Shown: piece after piece, positions 45,563 through 54,227 of the stretch
Layout of the letters: each line of letters opens with the position of its first letter
Position numbering within the stretch: position 1 is the first letter of the stretch
Origin: Prevotella sp.
GTDB taxonomy: Bacteria; Bacteroidota; Bacteroidia; Bacteroidales; Bacteroidaceae
Assembly: GCA_017623655.1 (NCBI GenBank)
Contig: JAGAON010000003.1
Location: 62,001 to 126,000 of the forward strand
Reading direction: 5' to 3'
Length of the DNA stretch: 64,000 bases
Notes under the pieces: generated by a model
The model's input: the letters and a program-made list of their open reading frames with translations, nothing else
Told to the model about the DNA's origin: nothing
The model's database searches: none
Translations under genes and position numbers: made by a program

Positions 45563-45607
45563 AATGGGGTGTCGGTTGCAGCGCAACCGGCACCCCATTG
45601 TTGTTTG
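45563..45607 (+). terminator. Terminator of the dcw operon
   Basis: 17-bp nearly perfect stem AATGGGGTGTCGGTTGC / GCAACCGGCACCCCATT with loop AGC, then GTTGTTTG. Fifty nucleotides past ftsZ. Confidence 0.75.
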
Positions 45608-45713
45608 CGTCAGTGTAGTTGAGGAATAATGTGCCGCCTTGTGTTGGTTGTGCGGCCGCGAAATCAGGCACGGCATTTTGCCGTGCATTGGGCGGAATAC
45701 CGTCCGCCTTGTA

Positions 45714-45786
45714 GAGACGATGTATTACATCGTCTCAGTAAACAAACACCCGGTGTCGGCAGGGAGACGATGTGGTACATCGTCTC
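45714..45786. repeat. R3 hairpin pair
   Basis: R3 palindromes at 45714-45736 and 45764-45786, 27 nt apart, facing each other with TGTAGAGACG and CGTCTCTACA outer ends. Same plan as at 24127-24201. Confidence 0.75.
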
Positions 45787-45843
45787 TACACCGCGGATAT
45801 GATAACGCATAAGCATACACGGCACGAATGCCCGCAAACGCGA

Positions 45844-46150
45844 TGTAGGGACGCACCTTCTTGCCGCCGGCATAAAGCCTATGGCAAGCGGCAAAGCCGA
45901 GCGGGTGCGTCCGCCAACATAGGTGAAACGCCTCCGCCGGCACAGTTATACACGATAATTCGGACGCACCCGCTCGGCTTTGCCGCTTGCCATAGGCTTT
46001 ATGCCGGCGGCAAGAAGGTGCGTCCCTACAAGTCGTTGCCATTCAATGCGTTACAAAAGCCGTTGTAAAAGGGTGCTGATTACACGGTAAACAGGTGCTG
46101 ATTACAATGCAATCAGGTGCTAATCACACGGTAATCAGGTGCTGATTGCG
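45844..46150. repeat. Composite repeat: long R2 inverted pair - linker - R1
   Basis: Two long-form R2 copies, 45844-45913 and 45961-46030, form an essentially perfect 70-bp inverted repeat around 47 nt. A linker (GTTGCCATTCAATGCGTTAC) and an R1 copy (46065-46150) follow. The ftsZ-dut gap contains no gene apart from these repeats and the dut promoter. Confidence 0.8.
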
Positions 46151-46234
46151 GCGCACTGTGCCACGCACTCAATGACCAACAAACCTTAAAGATGCTTTAT
46201 TTAGCGTTATTTGGCTGTCTGTCTGACTTTTTTA

Positions 46235-46266
46235 TTTGTTCATATCACAATAAATTATTAACTTTG
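46235..46266 (+). promoter_or_regulatory. Promoter of the dut unit
   Basis: TTTG 46235-46238 and TAACTTTG 46259-46266 with a 20-nt spacer, 31 nt before the dut ATG. Confidence 0.75.
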
Positions 46267-46297
46267 CAGTTGGAAAACCATACGCGTAACACTGCTA

Positions 46298-46744
46298 ATG
46301 ACAAACAGAATGGTAACAGTAAAAATAATCAACAAGGGGCGTCAGCCTCTTCCCGCATACGCCACCCCGCAGAGTGCGGGGATGGATCTGCACGCCGATA
46401 ACGACGAGCCGGTAACGCTCAGGCCGCTTCAGCGCCGTCTTATACCCACCGGGCTGTTCATAGCCCTGCCCGAAGGCTATGAGGCGCAGGTGCGTCCGCG
46501 CAGCGGGTTGGCCCTGAAACACGGCATAACGGTGCTCAACACCCCCGGCACCATCGATGCCGACTACCGCGGCGAGATAGGGGTGGTGCTGGTAAACCTG
46601 TCCGATACCGACTTCACCGTTAATCCGGGAGAGCGCATTGCGCAGATGGTCATAGCAAGATGCGAGCAGGCAGACTTGCAGGTAGTGGCCGAACTGGACG
46701 AGACGGAGCGCGGAGCCGGCGGATACGGACATACGGGAGTGTAG
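46298..46744 (+). CDS. dut: dUTP diphosphatase
   Basis: 148 residues. Hydrolyses dUTP to dUMP, keeping uracil out of DNA and feeding dTMP synthesis. All five trimeric dUTPase motifs: [35 protein letters not shown] and [10 protein letters not shown]. An internal ATG at 46310 is an alternative start. First gene of a probable unit with the TPR, DUF4292 and EnvC-like genes. Confidence 0.95.
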   Translation: MTNRMVTVKIINKGRQPLPAYATPQSAGMDLHADNDEPVTLRPLQRRLIPTGLFIALPEGYEAQVRPRSGLALKHGITVLNTPGTIDADYRGEIGVVLVNLSDTDFTVNPGERIAQMVIARCEQADLQVVAELDETERGAGGYGHTGV

Positions 46745-46762
46745 GAGGCAATGGCAAGGTGA

Positions 46763-46827
46763 GAGGTTATGGGTTGTGGGTTTAAGGTAACATCGTTTAA
46801 TACCGGACACCCGCAACCCATAACCTC
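46763..46827. repeat. Long inverted repeat between dut and the TPR gene
   Basis: 19-bp arms with one mismatch, GAGGTTATGGGTTGTGGGT (46763-46781) and its complement (46809-46827), followed to 46890 by pyrimidine-rich CAACCT/CCAACC motifs repeated several times. The strand asymmetry (purine-rich then pyrimidine-rich) is striking. No T-run, so not an obvious terminator. Confidence 0.75.
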
Positions 46828-46892
46828 CAATCCTCATCCCATGCCCCTGTCTCCAACCTCACAACCTATAACCTTCAACCTCCAACCCGGAT

Positions 46893-48650
46893 ATGCGAAC
46901 ATTATTCCTTTTCTTCTTTACAGCGGCGGCGTTGTTGCAGTCCTTTGCGGCCGGCAATGATGCCAAATACCGTTATTACTACATCGAGGCGGTGCGCCAG
47001 CAGGACATGGGTAACAACGGCTTGGCGTTCGCGTTGTTCAACCGTTGCAAGGCCATGTCGCCCGATGCGCCGGAAGTAAGCTTCGCTTTGGGCAGGATGT
47101 ATATGGTGGCGCGGCAGGACTCTTTGGGCGTGGTCTTCCTCAAACGTGCCGTGGAGTTGGAGCCGTACAATACGGAATACGCCGAAAGGCTGGCCAATGT
47201 ATATCTCTATAAGGATAGCATCGACGCGGCGACGGCGGTGTACGAACGCCTTGCAGGCCTGCAACCGGACCGCACGGAATACCTCGGGATATTGCTGCGG
47301 ATATACAATCAGCAGAGGAACTACCCGAAGATGCTGTCGGTACTCAACCGCCTTGAGGTGCAGGAGGGGCAGTCGGAGGACATTACCCTGTCAAAGATGC
47401 AGGTCTATTCCAACATGGACGACAGCCAGGGAGCCTACAACGAGATAAAAAGTCTTGTCGATGCACATCCCAATGACATGAACCTTCAGGTGATGATGGG
47501 CAACTGGCTCGTGAGCAACGGGCGCAAGGAGGAGGCCCTGTCCATATTCCTCAATGTGCTGAAAGAAGAGCCTGACAACGCGCAGGGGCAGATGTCGCTG
47601 ATGGACTTCTACCGTGCCGAGGGAAAGACGCATGAGGCTGACAGCCTGCTGTATAATATGTTGGTCAATCCCCGCACCGAACCATCGACCCGTGTGGCCA
47701 TGATGCGCGAGTGGGTGAAGGACAGTGAGGAGCGGGGAGGCGACTCATTGCGCGTCAGCAGTATGTTTGACAAGGTGCTGCAACTGCCCCAGAAGACCTC
47801 GGAAGTGGCCGAAATGAAGGTCGCCTACATGATGTTGAAACGGGCACCGAAGGACTCTATACGCGCAGGGTGGGAGAGAGTGCTGCGCATTACGCCCGAA
47901 TATGTGGGGGCAAGGGTGCAGCTTATCTCGCTGATGTGGCAGGACAGCATAGACGAAAACGTGATACGCGAGTGCAAGAAGGCGATAGAATACGTGCCGG
48001 ACGAGCCGCAGTTGTACTATCATCTCGGCGTGGCGCAGTACATAAACCAGCATCTTGACGACGCGGTGGCCACCCTGAAGCGTGGTGCGGGCAACATAAC
48101 GAAGGACACAAAGGCCGAGGTGGCGGCGGACATATACGCCATGCTCGGCGACGTATTGCAGAAGCAAGGCCGCATTCAGGAAGCGTATGCGGCGTATGAC
48201 AGTTGCCTTATCCATAACCCGGACAACTTCATGTGCCTCAATAACTACGCATACTTCCTGTCACTTGAGGCGAAAGACCTGAAAAAGGCGGAGAAAATGA
48301 GCTATCGTGCCATCACCGCCGAGGCGAACAACGGCACGTATCTCGACACATACGCATGGATATTGTACCAACAGGAACGCTATGAGGAGGCGCGGATATA
48401 CATCGAACAGGCTCTGAACAGTGCCGGATGGAACGCCGCCGGGGACACTCTCGCGGCGGATTCAGTGGCCGGGACAGCCGTGGCGGACACCGTTTCGGCC
48501 GTGCCGGGGGATATTCTGGAACACGCCGGGGACATATATTTCAGGCTGAACGACAGGGAAAAAGCACTGGAAATGTGGCAGAAGGCCTTGGAAAGCGGAG
48601 TGGATGACGAAGCCACGCTGCGCAAAAAGATAAAGAGAAAGAAAATATAA
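46893..48650 (+). CDS. Secreted TPR-repeat protein
   Basis: 585 residues. Signal peptide about 1-20 (MRTLFLFFFTAAALLQSFAA). Tetratricopeptide repeats through most of the length, for example about 22-130 (GLAFALFNRCKAMSPDAPEV), 150-260, and 365-470 (AYAAYDSCLIHNPDNFMCLN), ending with a KALEMWQKAL repeat and a basic tail. Probably a periplasmic scaffold. It sits between dut and DUF4292/EnvC-like genes, an arrangement found in other Bacteroidetes; the partner is unknown. Confidence 0.85.
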   Translation: MRTLFLFFFTAAALLQSFAAGNDAKYRYYYIEAVRQQDMGNNGLAFALFNRCKAMSPDAPEVSFALGRMYMVARQDSLGVVFLKRAVELEPYNTEYAERLANVYLYKDSIDAATAVYERLAGLQPDRTEYLGILLRIYNQQRNYPKMLSVLNRLEVQEGQSEDITLSKMQVYSNMDDSQGAYNEIKSLVDAHPNDMNLQVMMGNWLVSNGRKEEALSIFLNVLKEEPDNAQGQMSLMDFYRAEGKTHEADSLLYNMLVNPRTEPSTRVAMMREWVKDSEERGGDSLRVSSMFDKVLQLPQKTSEVAEMKVAYMMLKRAPKDSIRAGWERVLRITPEYVGARVQLISLMWQDSIDENVIRECKKAIEYVPDEPQLYYHLGVAQYINQHLDDAVATLKRGAGNITKDTKAEVAADIYAMLGDVLQKQGRIQEAYAAYDSCLIHNPDNFMCLNNYAYFLSLEAKDLKKAEKMSYRAITAEANNGTYLDTYAWILYQQERYEEARIYIEQALNSAGWNAAGDTLAADSVAGTAVADTVSAVPGDILEHAGDIYFRLNDREKALEMWQKALESGVDDEATLRKKIKRKKI

Positions 48651-48654
48651 CGAT

Positions 48655-49533
48655 ATGAAAAAGACTGTAATACAGACACTGGCGGCACTCTTCCTTGCCG
48701 TGACATTGGCCGCCTGCGGCTCAAGCAAGGCAGTGCAGGGAGGGGAAAAAGCCGCAGATACACGGGAGAACGGCGGGAAGACGGAGGTGAAAGACATCGA
48801 CTTCCTGCGGCAGATAAGCGACAATGCCGTGTATAGCAAGAACATAGTGTCGCCCATAAACTTCTCGCTCTCCGCGCAAGGAAGGAACATCCGCGTCAGC
48901 GGAAAGTTGCAGATGCGCCGCAATGAGGTGATACGCATCACGCTGACACCATTGGGACTGATGGAGGCCGGGCGCATAGAGTTCGCTCCTGACTATGTGC
49001 TTGTGGTGGATAGAATAAACAGACAGTACGTGAAAGCCACTTACAGCGACGTCGATTTCCTTAAAAACAGCGGGTTAGACTTTTACACTCTCCAGTCACT
49101 CTTTTGGAACGAGCTGTTCATTCCGAGCAAGAAAGCGGTGCAGGATTCAGACCTTTCCGCCTTTACCGTGGATATGCAGGCGCGGCAGAACCGCCCGATA
49201 ACGCTGAAAAACGGAAGCCTTGACTTCCTGTGGACAACCGATGTGGAGCGGAAACAGATAACGCATACGGCGATAACATACCGTAAGGGCACGGCGCAGG
49301 AGTCCAAGGCGTCATTCGCTTACAGCGCTTTCATGCCCATGGGAATAAAGAAATTCCCCACGAAAGAGGTGCTGACGTTCGACTCCGACGCCGCGGGAAC
49401 GGGAAAGATAGTGCTTGACATGGAGCTGAACCGCATCTCCGACGATGCCGGTTGGGACGCCAAGACCACGGTATCGGCCAGATATACACAGGTGTCGGCG
49501 CATGATGTGTTGTCCAAACTGATGGGGCACTAA
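48655..49533 (+). CDS. DUF4292 lipoprotein
   Basis: 292 residues. Lipoprotein signal with lipobox LAAC (Cys20), then a polar linker and a beta-rich domain from about 40 on, recognised as DUF4292, a Bacteroidetes family of LolA/LolB-like fold and unknown role. Starts 4 nt after the TPR gene, so tightly linked to it. Confidence 0.85.
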   Translation: MKKTVIQTLAALFLAVTLAACGSSKAVQGGEKAADTRENGGKTEVKDIDFLRQISDNAVYSKNIVSPINFSLSAQGRNIRVSGKLQMRRNEVIRITLTPLGLMEAGRIEFAPDYVLVVDRINRQYVKATYSDVDFLKNSGLDFYTLQSLFWNELFIPSKKAVQDSDLSAFTVDMQARQNRPITLKNGSLDFLWTTDVERKQITHTAITYRKGTAQESKASFAYSAFMPMGIKKFPTKEVLTFDSDAAGTGKIVLDMELNRISDDAGWDAKTTVSARYTQVSAHDVLSKLMGH

Positions 49534-49575
49534 GCCGGAAACGTTGCCGGTTCCATGATAATACCGCTACCAACA

Positions 49576-51198
49576 ATGAACAGAATACTCCTCATTACAG
49601 TCCTGCTGGCGCTGTGTCTCGCTCCGTGTGAGGCGCAGCAGAAGCGTAATGCCGCACGAAAACCGGCCGCAACGAAAACGGTCGGCACGGCAAAGAGACC
49701 TGCAAAGAAGGCGGTTGCCGCTAAGAAAGGCACTGCAACGAAAAAGAATACAACGGCACGGAGCGCCGCTTCCTCCAAGAACTCCATCTCGGGACTGCGC
49801 AACGAGCAGGCACGCATCAAGCAAACCATACGCAAGCAGGAGCAGGCCTTGCGTGCAAACAAGGCTCAGGTGCGCCTGAAACTGAAAGACTTGGAACGCA
49901 TAAGCAGTGACATGGCACGCCGCCGGCAGTCCATTGACTCCATAAACAGCGACCTGCACCGCCTTGACAACAACATAGGCCTGCTGTCGGCGCAGCTCGA
50001 CAACCTGCGTTCCCAACTGGAAGAGCGCAAGGCCTGCTACGTGAAGTCCATGCGTTACATGGCGAAACAGCGTAACATCCAAAGCCAGCTGATGTTCATC
50101 TTCTCTGCAAAGAGCGTGACCGAGACATACCGCAGGCTGCGCTTCATGAGACAGTATGCCGCCTATCAGCGCACGCAGGGCAAGGCTGTGCAGGAGAAAC
50201 AGAGGCAGATGGAGGAGAAACGGAAACAGCTGCACGACACAAGGGGCCAAAAGTCCACCATGCTCACAAAGGGACACCGGGAGCATGAGGCGCTGGTGAG
50301 GCAGCAGAACGAGCAGCAGCAGCTGGTGACATCACTGCAAAAGCAGCAGAAAACGATAGCAGCGGTGCTGGAAGAACAGAAGAAAAAGGACGAGGAAATC
50401 AACGCCCGGATAGACAAACTGGTGGCGGAAGAGATAGAACGCGCCCGTCAGCGTGCCATCGCCGAGGCCAAACGTAAGGCCGAATTGGCCGCCGCCGCAA
50501 AGAAAAGAGCCGAGGAACTGGCCCGGAAGAAGGCTGAGGCAGAGGCAAGGGAGCGTGAGAACGCACGCCGTGTGGCCGAGGCCAAGGCGGCGGAAGAGCG
50601 TGCCAAGGCCGCCGCAAAGGCCGAAGCCCGCAACAAGGCGGCCAAGGAAAGGGCGGAACAGATGGCCCGCGAGGCCGAGGCCGCACGCATAGCGGCGGAG
50701 AGAAAGGCCGAGGCGGACAGGGAAAGGGCTGACAGAACCATCGCGGAAGCGAAGAGAGCGTCGGACAACGCCGTCAATTTCTCAAGCGTCGATCGTGCCC
50801 TCAGCGGCAAGTTCGAGAACAACAAAGGGCGGCTTCCGTCGCCGGTTGCGGGGGGACGCATAGTGAGTCACTTCGGACAGCACGGCGTGGAGGGGCTTCC
50901 GGGCGTAGTGCTTGACAACAAAGGCATCAACATCCTCGGCCGAAAGGGCTCGGCGGCCTGCGCCATATACGACGGAGAAGTGTCGGCAGTGTTCAATGCC
51001 GGCGGTAACTGGGGCGTCCTTGTGCGCCACGGACGCTACATCTCCGTCTATTGCAACCTGTCCTCCGTCAGCGTTTCCAAAGGCCAGAAGGTCTCCACAA
51101 GACAGGCGTTGGGCACGGTGGGGCGTGACAATATCCTGCAATTCCAGCTCCGACGGGAGCGTGCCAAGCTCAACCCCGAGGTATGGCTGGCGAGGTAA
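49576..51198 (+). CDS. EnvC-like murein hydrolase activator with degenerate LytM domain
   Basis: 540 residues. Signal peptide (MNRILLITVLLALCLAPCEAQ), Lys/Ala-rich linker, long coiled coil about 75-400 (Ala/Glu/Lys/Arg-rich heptads), then a LytM/M23 domain about 415-540. Zinc ligands expected in active M23 enzymes are missing: the HxH position reads VYCNL and the last motif reads LQFQL. This is the pattern of EnvC, which activates amidases instead of cutting itself. Start at 49576 chosen for the signal peptide over an in-frame ATG at 49555. Confidence 0.85.
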   Translation: MNRILLITVLLALCLAPCEAQQKRNAARKPAATKTVGTAKRPAKKAVAAKKGTATKKNTTARSAASSKNSISGLRNEQARIKQTIRKQEQALRANKAQVRLKLKDLERISSDMARRRQSIDSINSDLHRLDNNIGLLSAQLDNLRSQLEERKACYVKSMRYMAKQRNIQSQLMFIFSAKSVTETYRRLRFMRQYAAYQRTQGKAVQEKQRQMEEKRKQLHDTRGQKSTMLTKGHREHEALVRQQNEQQQLVTSLQKQQKTIAAVLEEQKKKDEEINARIDKLVAEEIERARQRAIAEAKRKAELAAAAKKRAEELARKKAEAEARERENARRVAEAKAAEERAKAAAKAEARNKAAKERAEQMAREAEAARIAAERKAEADRERADRTIAEAKRASDNAVNFSSVDRALSGKFENNKGRLPSPVAGGRIVSHFGQHGVEGLPGVVLDNKGINILGRKGSAACAIYDGEVSAVFNAGGNWGVLVRHGRYISVYCNLSSVSVSKGQKVSTRQALGTVGRDNILQFQLRRERAKLNPEVWLAR

Positions 51199-51331
51199 AA
51201 CGGTGGGATATAACAGTTTTGTGGCAACGGAAAATAAGAAACCGGAAAACTCATTCTGCCGTGTTAAAACGGTGTTGGCGGCGTGCTGTGCCGGAAAAGG
51301 CATGACGCGCCCAAACGGCCTGTAACGGGGC

Positions 51332-51351
51332 AAAAAACGGATGCCGTTTTT
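51332..51351 (+). terminator. Weak hairpin terminator
   Basis: AAAAACGG / CCGTTTTT stem with an ATG loop; symmetrical, so it could work on either strand. It lies 130 nt past the EnvC-like gene. Confidence 0.4.
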
Positions 51352-51390
51352 CCGCGGTTTCGTGTGATGGTGATAAAAATGTGAAAGCAA

Positions 51391-51790
51391 TGCTTTTACA
51401 TTGTAATCGGGTGCTTTTTACATTGCAATCGGCACCGTTTTACAATGTGAAGGCATTGCTTTCGTTTTGTTGTTGCAGGCGTATCACACTTCGCATAGGT
51501 TGTTTTTGTCAGATAATAGAGCCATGATTACCGTGAAAACGCCGTTTTTTGAAACGGTTAAGGAAACTTTAACGTTTGGCGGGAGGAAGTGTTAAATGGC
51601 GAGTGTAGTCCTGACAGGGTGGCATTCTATGATAACCAAGAACGATATGCAGCCCGGTATTGGTGGTATTCTATGGTTATGGATGGCGATGCGTAGTCCT
51701 GAATATATGTTATTTTACGGTTTGTGCTTCGTTCGTTATGGCGCATTTGTTATGACGCCCTTTCAGGGCTACGCTCCGTTTCCTGTGCTA
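51391..51790. repeat. Degenerate R1 copy and R4-like debris
   Basis: 51391-51445 has TTGTAATCGGGTGC and GCAATCGGCACCGTTTTAC, an eroded R1. From about 51560 to 51790 come GCAGCCCGGTATTGG and ACGCCCTTTCAGGGCT, pieces like R4 arms. The convergent gap 51199-51831 has no credible gene; an open frame at 51596 (66 residues) lies on this debris. Confidence 0.45.
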
Positions 51791-51831
51791 ATGTAATGCT
51801 TTTCGTACCGGGCTTTGCGTGGATTCCATCC

Positions 51832-52821
51832 TCAATCGAAGACGAGAAACGGGGACAGACGCGTGAGCTGTTCGGGTGTGAACGATGGCAGGAACATCAT
51901 GTCCTGCGTGGAACGTATGCTTCCCGAGGTGCGGCGCAGGGCGGTGATGTCCTTCGCCTGCGTGCGGGTCAGCAGCGGATGCGACTGCAGTTCCTGCTCT
52001 GTCATGCTGTTGACGCGTAGCGGCGGAAAGTCGTGTGAGGCGGTCATGTAGGCCAATGAGTGCTCCGGGAAGTTGCGTATGGCCAGCAGGTCCTCCGGAG
52101 TGACGAACGTCTTGCGCCGTTGGCGCAGCTCCACTATGCGGCGGGCGAAGTATGATCCTATGCCGGGGATGCGCTTCAGCAGTGTGGTGTCGGCGGTGTT
52201 GATGTCAACCTTCGCGTCGTCAAGGGTCAGCTTCTGCGGATAATGGCGGCGGGTGGAGGTGGATGCGGCGGTGCCGGAGGGACGGTAATCCTGTGCCGCC
52301 GGGGCACTTTTGCTTATCACGTCCGCCGCCATCACCTCGCGGCGGATGGTTATGTACGGTTCCAGACGGCGGTATTGCTCAAGCGTCAGGCCGTGGAGTC
52401 TGGCGAAATCCTCCCTCTTGCGGAAGCGTCCGCCGTGCGCCCTGTACCGGTATATGCCGCGGACCTGCCACGGCTTCAGCCCCAAGCGCAGCAGGGTGGT
52501 GCTGTCGGCGGTGTTCGGGTCGAATGGGAAAAGACGGTCAGCGAGGCCGTTGTCTGTCGCGGACACGGACCCGTCGCCGAAGCCTATGTCCTCTTGGGCG
52601 TAGTAAGCGCCGTCCTTTCCGCCTGTAACGACATAAGGAGAACCGTCACGGCGCATGGCACCGTGGCGGTTCTCCTTATTGCTTTGCGGTCTGTCCGCAT
52701 TGAACTCGGACAGCTTGTTGTATGTCAGTGTCGCCACAACGACTATCGTTACGATGAACGCCAATGCCCGGCATTCGTCTCCGTTGAAGTTGGTGAAGCT
52801 CCGTTTCCGTCTGTATTCCAT
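51832..52821 (-). CDS. Helix-hairpin-helix (ComEA-like) membrane-anchored protein
   Basis: 329 residues. One membrane span about 18-37 (ALAFIVTIVVVATLTYNKL), then three helix-hairpin-helix units: about 105-165 (FDPNTADSTTLLRLGLKPWQ), 215-270 (VDINTADTTLLKRIPGIGSY) and 285-329. HhH pairs bind DNA without sequence specificity; ComEA uses them in DNA uptake, but no other competence gene is near. It follows dgt by 20 nt, so the same unit. Confidence 0.85.
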   Translation of the reverse strand: MEYRRKRSFTNFNGDECRALAFIVTIVVVATLTYNKLSEFNADRPQSNKENRHGAMRRDGSPYVVTGGKDGAYYAQEDIGFGDGSVSATDNGLADRLFPFDPNTADSTTLLRLGLKPWQVRGIYRYRAHGGRFRKREDFARLHGLTLEQYRRLEPYITIRREVMAADVISKSAPAAQDYRPSGTAASTSTRRHYPQKLTLDDAKVDINTADTTLLKRIPGIGSYFARRIVELRQRRKTFVTPEDLLAIRNFPEHSLAYMTASHDFPPLRVNSMTEQELQSHPLLTRTQAKDITALRRTSGSIRSTQDMMFLPSFTPEQLTRLSPFLVFD

Positions 52822-52841
52822 CGTCGTTGGTGGCAGCCCGG

Positions 52842-54215
52842 TTATACTATGGGCAGCGATGTGCCGTTGATTTTCTGGTAGAAGTCAAGCGCGAAGACGT
52901 CTGTCATGCCGGAGATGAAATCTACTGCCGCCATGATGCGTGTCTCCACGTCGGGCGAATCGATTTCGTACTGGCTGCTGACGCGCCTTAGCAGCTGCTG
53001 GGAATAGAAGCGGTCGGGGTTTACTGCGGCGTCGATGAGCTGCTCCATGAGCGTTGTCATCACGCGATAACCCGCCAATTCCACGTCAAGGACGGGCTTT
53101 GAACGGTATATTCTGTCAAATGCCACGGCGGAACATTGCCTGTATGCCTCTCTTTGCCGCTTGCCTATGCTCTTTATCAGCGGGCCTTTGAAAGTGCCGT
53201 CCATAATGGCTTGCTCGTTGGCGAGGAACGCTTCGGCGCATTCGTTCTCCAACTTTCCGATGACACTGGCACGCATATAGACGATCTGTTCGTTCCTGTC
53301 GGTGATGTTCTCGGTCTCTATGCGCTCCATTATGCGCCTTTGCACGTCCTCATCAAAGAAGTTCAGCAGCAGGTTCCGTGTCTCTTCGTATGACAACAGC
53401 TTTAACTTGTGGGCGTCCTCGATGTCCATTATCTCGTAACAGATGTCGTCCGCGGCCTCCACAAGATACACCAACGGGTGGCGGGCGTAACGCAATGGCT
53501 CGCCGTCTTGCGACAGACGAGGCATTCCAAGCTCGTCAGCCACGGTGCGGAAGGTCTCCGCTTCTGACGCGAAGAAGCCGAATTTGCCGTGCTCTCCGGC
53601 GTAGGCTGAGGCGAAAGGGTACTTGACTATCGAGGCAAGCATGGAGTATGTCATCACGAAACCGCCCGTTCTGCGACCCGAATAGCGGTGCGTCAGCAGG
53701 CGGAAAGCGTTTGCGTTGCCCTCGAAATGCGTCAGGTCGTTCCATAATCCGTCTGAGATGGTGTTCCGGAGCTTTGCCCCCGCGCTCTCGGTGAAGAACG
53801 TTTGTATCGCTTTCTCGCCCGAATGGCCGAACGGAGGGTTGCCGAGGTCGTGGGCAAGACAGGCGGTTGATACTATCGTCCCGAGCTCTTCGATGCGCGT
53901 TCCGCCCAGTTCCGGATAGCGGCGGATAACATCCCGCGCTACATCATTGCCCAAGGACATCCCCACACTGGCCACTTCCAGCGAGTGGGTGAGGCGGTTG
54001 TGCACGAAGATGCTGCCCGGAAGCGGGAATACCTGGGTCTTGTTCTGCAACCGTCGGAACGGTGCCGAGAAGATAAGGCGGTCATAGTCGCGCTTGAACT
54101 CCGACCGTTCGTCGTGGCGTTCGGGGTGATGTGTGCCGCCATTGCAGCCGTTTCCGCCGTCGGAACGGTGTGCCTGTCCGAGGCGTTTGTTTGATATGAG
54201 GGTGTTCCAGAGCAT
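52842..54215 (-). CDS. dgt: Deoxyguanosinetriphosphate triphosphohydrolase
   Basis: 457 residues. HD-domain dNTPase releasing triphosphate from dGTP. Metal ligands visible: His77 in NRLTHSLEV, His122-Asp123 in LAHDLGNPPFGHSGE, and a later Asp in VEAADDICYEIMD. The N-terminal region has an unusual Gly/Asn/His-rich insert at about residues 18-33 before ERHDERSEF. Third-position usage is like its neighbours. It starts 12 nt after the AraC gene. Confidence 0.92.
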   Translation of the reverse strand: MLWNTLISNKRLGQAHRSDGGNGCNGGTHHPERHDERSEFKRDYDRLIFSAPFRRLQNKTQVFPLPGSIFVHNRLTHSLEVASVGMSLGNDVARDVIRRYPELGGTRIEELGTIVSTACLAHDLGNPPFGHSGEKAIQTFFTESAGAKLRNTISDGLWNDLTHFEGNANAFRLLTHRYSGRRTGGFVMTYSMLASIVKYPFASAYAGEHGKFGFFASEAETFRTVADELGMPRLSQDGEPLRYARHPLVYLVEAADDICYEIMDIEDAHKLKLLSYEETRNLLLNFFDEDVQRRIMERIETENITDRNEQIVYMRASVIGKLENECAEAFLANEQAIMDGTFKGPLIKSIGKRQREAYRQCSAVAFDRIYRSKPVLDVELAGYRVMTTLMEQLIDAAVNPDRFYSQQLLRRVSSQYEIDSPDVETRIMAAVDFISGMTDVFALDFYQKINGTSLPIV

Positions 54216-54227
54216 GGTTCGTTGCCT

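Noticed and set aside
16256-46068. Repeated small open frames containing RDAPSCRRHKAYGKRQSRAG (16256, 21893, 22165, 22123, 22169, 45725, 45772)
   Set aside because: They are translations of the long R2 repeat in one frame and end at random in the flanks; no start signals or promoters.
51596-52020. Open frames at 51596-51796 and 51724-52020
   Set aside because: The first lies on eroded repeats, the second runs antisense into the HhH gene; neither has recognisable features.
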